From: Dehalogenimonas sp. 4OHTPN
GTDB lineage: Bacteria; Chloroflexota; Dehalococcoidia; Dehalococcoidales; Dehalococcoidaceae
Direction of reading: 5' to 3'
Length of the DNA: 64,000 bases
NCBI RefSeq assembly: GCF_040448695.1
Contig: NZ_CP159307.1
Coordinates: forward strand, 310,001 to 374,000
The position numbers were made by a program, and so were the translations under genes. Positions 62,493-64,000 of this stretch are shown here, piece after piece. Position 1 is the first letter of the stretch. The number at the start of each line of letters is the position of its first letter. The notes under the pieces were generated by a model. It had not been told where the DNA came from and did not search any database. It saw only the letters and a program-made list of their open reading frames with translations.

Positions 62493-63758
62493 CTATTCTA
62501 TTTGGAGATCCACCTTTCCCCCGGCATTCCTGAAATCCTCCCAGAAGCCGGGATAGGTTTTATTGACGCATTCTGCGCCGAGGACCACCATATCCCCACA
62601 AGCGGCGCCGAGCATGGCGAAAGCCATGGCGACGCGGTGATCGTCGCAGCTGTCGACGACGGCGCCATGCGGCAAGCCGCCGGTGACGGTCATGCAGTCT
62701 GTCCCTTCGACGACAGCGATGCCCGTTCGCTTCAAATTTCCGGCCACGGTGCTGATCCGGTCCGATTCCTTGAGGCGGGCCCGTCCCAGTCCGGTAATGA
62801 CGCTGGTGCCTTCAGCCGCGGCAGCCAGGCAGGCAACGGTGGGCAGCAGATCAATAGCCTCGTTCAGGTCAACGTCGATGGCTTTGAGGCGCGACCGGCT
62901 GACGGTTATTGTCTTGCTATCCGTGGATATGGCCGCCCCCATGCGCCGCAGGCAGTGCAGTATGAAACGGTCGGCCTGGAGGCTGGCCTCACTCAGCCCT
63001 GAGACGTTTACCTGTCCGGCCAGGGCGCCCAGCCCAAGGAAGTAGGAGGCGCTGGACCAGTCGCCTTCGACGGTGTAATCCGCCGGGCGGTACTCCTGGC
63101 GGGAAACGCGGAACCCGGTCAATTCGGCGTTTGGTGTCACCTCGATGCCGAAGCGCCTCAGGCAGTCAAGGGTCATGCGCAGATAATCCTTCGATTCGGC
63201 CGGCGTCGTCAGCCTGATCTCCAGACCTGCCTCGGCAAGCGGCGCAGCCAGCAGCAGACCGGAGACGAACTGGGAACTGACGTTGCCGGGCAACGTGACG
63301 GCGTTTGATTTAAACCTGCCGCCAGTGCCTTGAATGGTAAAATAGTTGTCGGCCAACTTTGAGGCGACGCCGAGCTGTGAGAAGGCTTCGAAAAGGGGTG
63401 CCATCGGCCGGCGCGCCAAACCGGGAGCGAAGGTGATCCGGCTGACGCCTTCGAGGGCGGCGCACACCGGCGCCAGGAAGCGCAGGGTGGCGGCAGACTG
63501 GCGGCAGTCCAGCTTCTGATGAGGCGGTTCAAGGTTGCCGCCGGCGACTGTCCAGGCATTTGCACCGCGTTCGATGCCGGCACCGAGACGGGACAGGACA
63601 TCCGCCGCCGCTTCAGAATCGTCGGCTGCCAGGGGATTCCTGATCACGCTTCGACCGCCGGCCATGGCTGCGGCGAACAGGGCGCGGATGGTGTAACTTT
63701 TGGACGGCGGGGCGGCGACGGCACCGCCGGCGAAGCCTTTACCGATTACGGCTTTCAT
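62493..63758 (-). CDS. aroA: 3-phosphoshikimate 1-carboxyvinyltransferase (EPSP synthase)
   Basis: A 421-residue enzyme of the shikimate pathway. N-terminal PPSKSYTIRALFAAAMA, the LARRPM stretch and RLKESDRISTVAGNL are family hallmarks. ATG 63758 is preferred to ATG 63776; both overlap aroK. Separated from aroC by a 501-bp gap. Confidence 0.95.
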   Translation of the reverse strand: MKAVIGKGFAGGAVAAPPSKSYTIRALFAAAMAGGRSVIRNPLAADDSEAAADVLSRLGAGIERGANAWTVAGGNLEPPHQKLDCRQSAATLRFLAPVCAALEGVSRITFAPGLARRPMAPLFEAFSQLGVASKLADNYFTIQGTGGRFKSNAVTLPGNVSSQFVSGLLLAAPLAEAGLEIRLTTPAESKDYLRMTLDCLRRFGIEVTPNAELTGFRVSRQEYRPADYTVEGDWSSASYFLGLGALAGQVNVSGLSEASLQADRFILHCLRRMGAAISTDSKTITVSRSRLKAIDVDLNEAIDLLPTVACLAAAAEGTSVITGLGRARLKESDRISTVAGNLKRTGIAVVEGTDCMTVTGGLPHGAVVDSCDDHRVAMAFAMLGAACGDMVVLGAECVNKTYPGFWEDFRNAGGKVDLQIE

Positions 63759-64000
63759 CGATCCCCAATTTCTCAATAATCTCGTTGATGACGGCGGCGA
63801 AGGGACGGCGGCCAGTTCTCACGGTGATGCCGGCAGCGGTCTCGTACAACGAGCGCCGCGCCTCGTGAAGTTCCTCGATGATGCGGTCGCGGTCGGGGCG
63901 GTCGAGGAGCGGCCGCTTGCGGCTCCGGGCAAGTCGGTCCTGGAGAACTTCGACCTCGGTTTCCAAATACACGAGGGTGGCTGACGTTTTCAAACGTTCG
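63739..64000 (-). CDS. aroK: Shikimate kinase, C-terminal part
   Basis: Only the last 87 codons are in the window; the gene continues past base 64000, so the TTG at 63993 is not the start. LKTSATLVYLET, RPLLDRP and the Tyr-Glu region (RRSLYETAA) match the lid and C-terminus of AroK. Overlaps aroA by about 20 bp. Confidence 0.88.
   Translation of the reverse strand, partial: ERLKTSATLVYLETEVEVLQDRLARSRKRPLLDRPDRDRIIEELHEARRSLYETAAGITVRTGRRPFAAVINEIIEKLGIDESRNR

Noticed and set aside
1-64000. tRNA and rRNA genes
   Set aside because: Scanning for T-loop and anticodon-arm patterns by eye found no convincing cloverleaf; a tRNAscan-SE run would settle this.

Overview
The window reads as an ordinary stretch of chromosome from a GC-rich, compact, free-living bacterium. 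The best guess is Dehalococcoidia (Chloroflexota), close to Dehalogenimonas. The clues are an S-layer-like Asp-box/Fn3 protein with a C-terminal membrane anchor, GatCAB transamidation next to a GltX, the MEP isoprenoid route, ferredoxin:thioredoxin reductase-type redox genes, and very short intergenic gaps. No rRNA, tRNA, reductive dehalogenase, IS element, prophage or CRISPR array was recognised. The taxonomic call is inference, not proof.

Layout. 1-10.2 kb: the end of an S-layer-like gene, an HDAC-family deacetylase, a CDF metal exporter, secF-secD, cca, priA and rplS. 10.2-17.0 kb: a divergent accessory operon behind a sigma70 promoter with a Fur/PerR-like palindrome, encoding a Fur-family regulator, a cupin, a DUF2177 protein, a heliorhodopsin, DegV, a membrane protein, a DUF1295 protein, a Cys-tailed 47-residue peptide and an FAD disulfide oxidoreductase; trmD closes it. 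17.0-17.55 kb: a gene-free stretch with a promoter and many stem-loops, a candidate structured RNA. 17.57-26.8 kb: SAM hydrolase, secG, gatB, then a cell-envelope cluster (small membrane protein, an active and an inactive trypsin-like protease, a secreted protein and three zinc-ribbon proteins), and an M29 aminopeptidase.

26.8-46.4 kb is mostly housekeeping: cdsA, uppS, an MFS transporter, a VTT-domain protein, a DksA-like factor, lspA, an RluA-type pseudouridine synthase, an RDD protein, gltX, a PflX-like radical SAM enzyme, ispG-rseP-dxr, uvrB, a universal stress protein and a PilT-like ATPase. 46.7-50.1 kb holds a BMP-type lipoprotein, histidine kinase and response regulator in overlapping reading frames, with no transporter genes beside them. 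50.2-58.9 kb holds a carbonic anhydrase, gatC-gatA, a ZTP riboswitch with terminator placed before a membrane protein with a MazG-like tail, a glutaredoxin/FTR-rubredoxin pair, an Lrp regulator and an aminotransferase. 58.9-64 kb is the aromatic amino acid block tyrA-pheA-aroC-aroA-aroK, with aroK cut by the window end.

The strongest candidates for something new are the ZTP riboswitch controlling a membrane-anchored MazG-like protein, the heliorhodopsin operon under a Fur-type site in a probable strict anaerobe, the structured RNA candidate near 17.1-17.5 kb, and the protease/zinc-ribbon envelope cluster at 20.2-25.6 kb.
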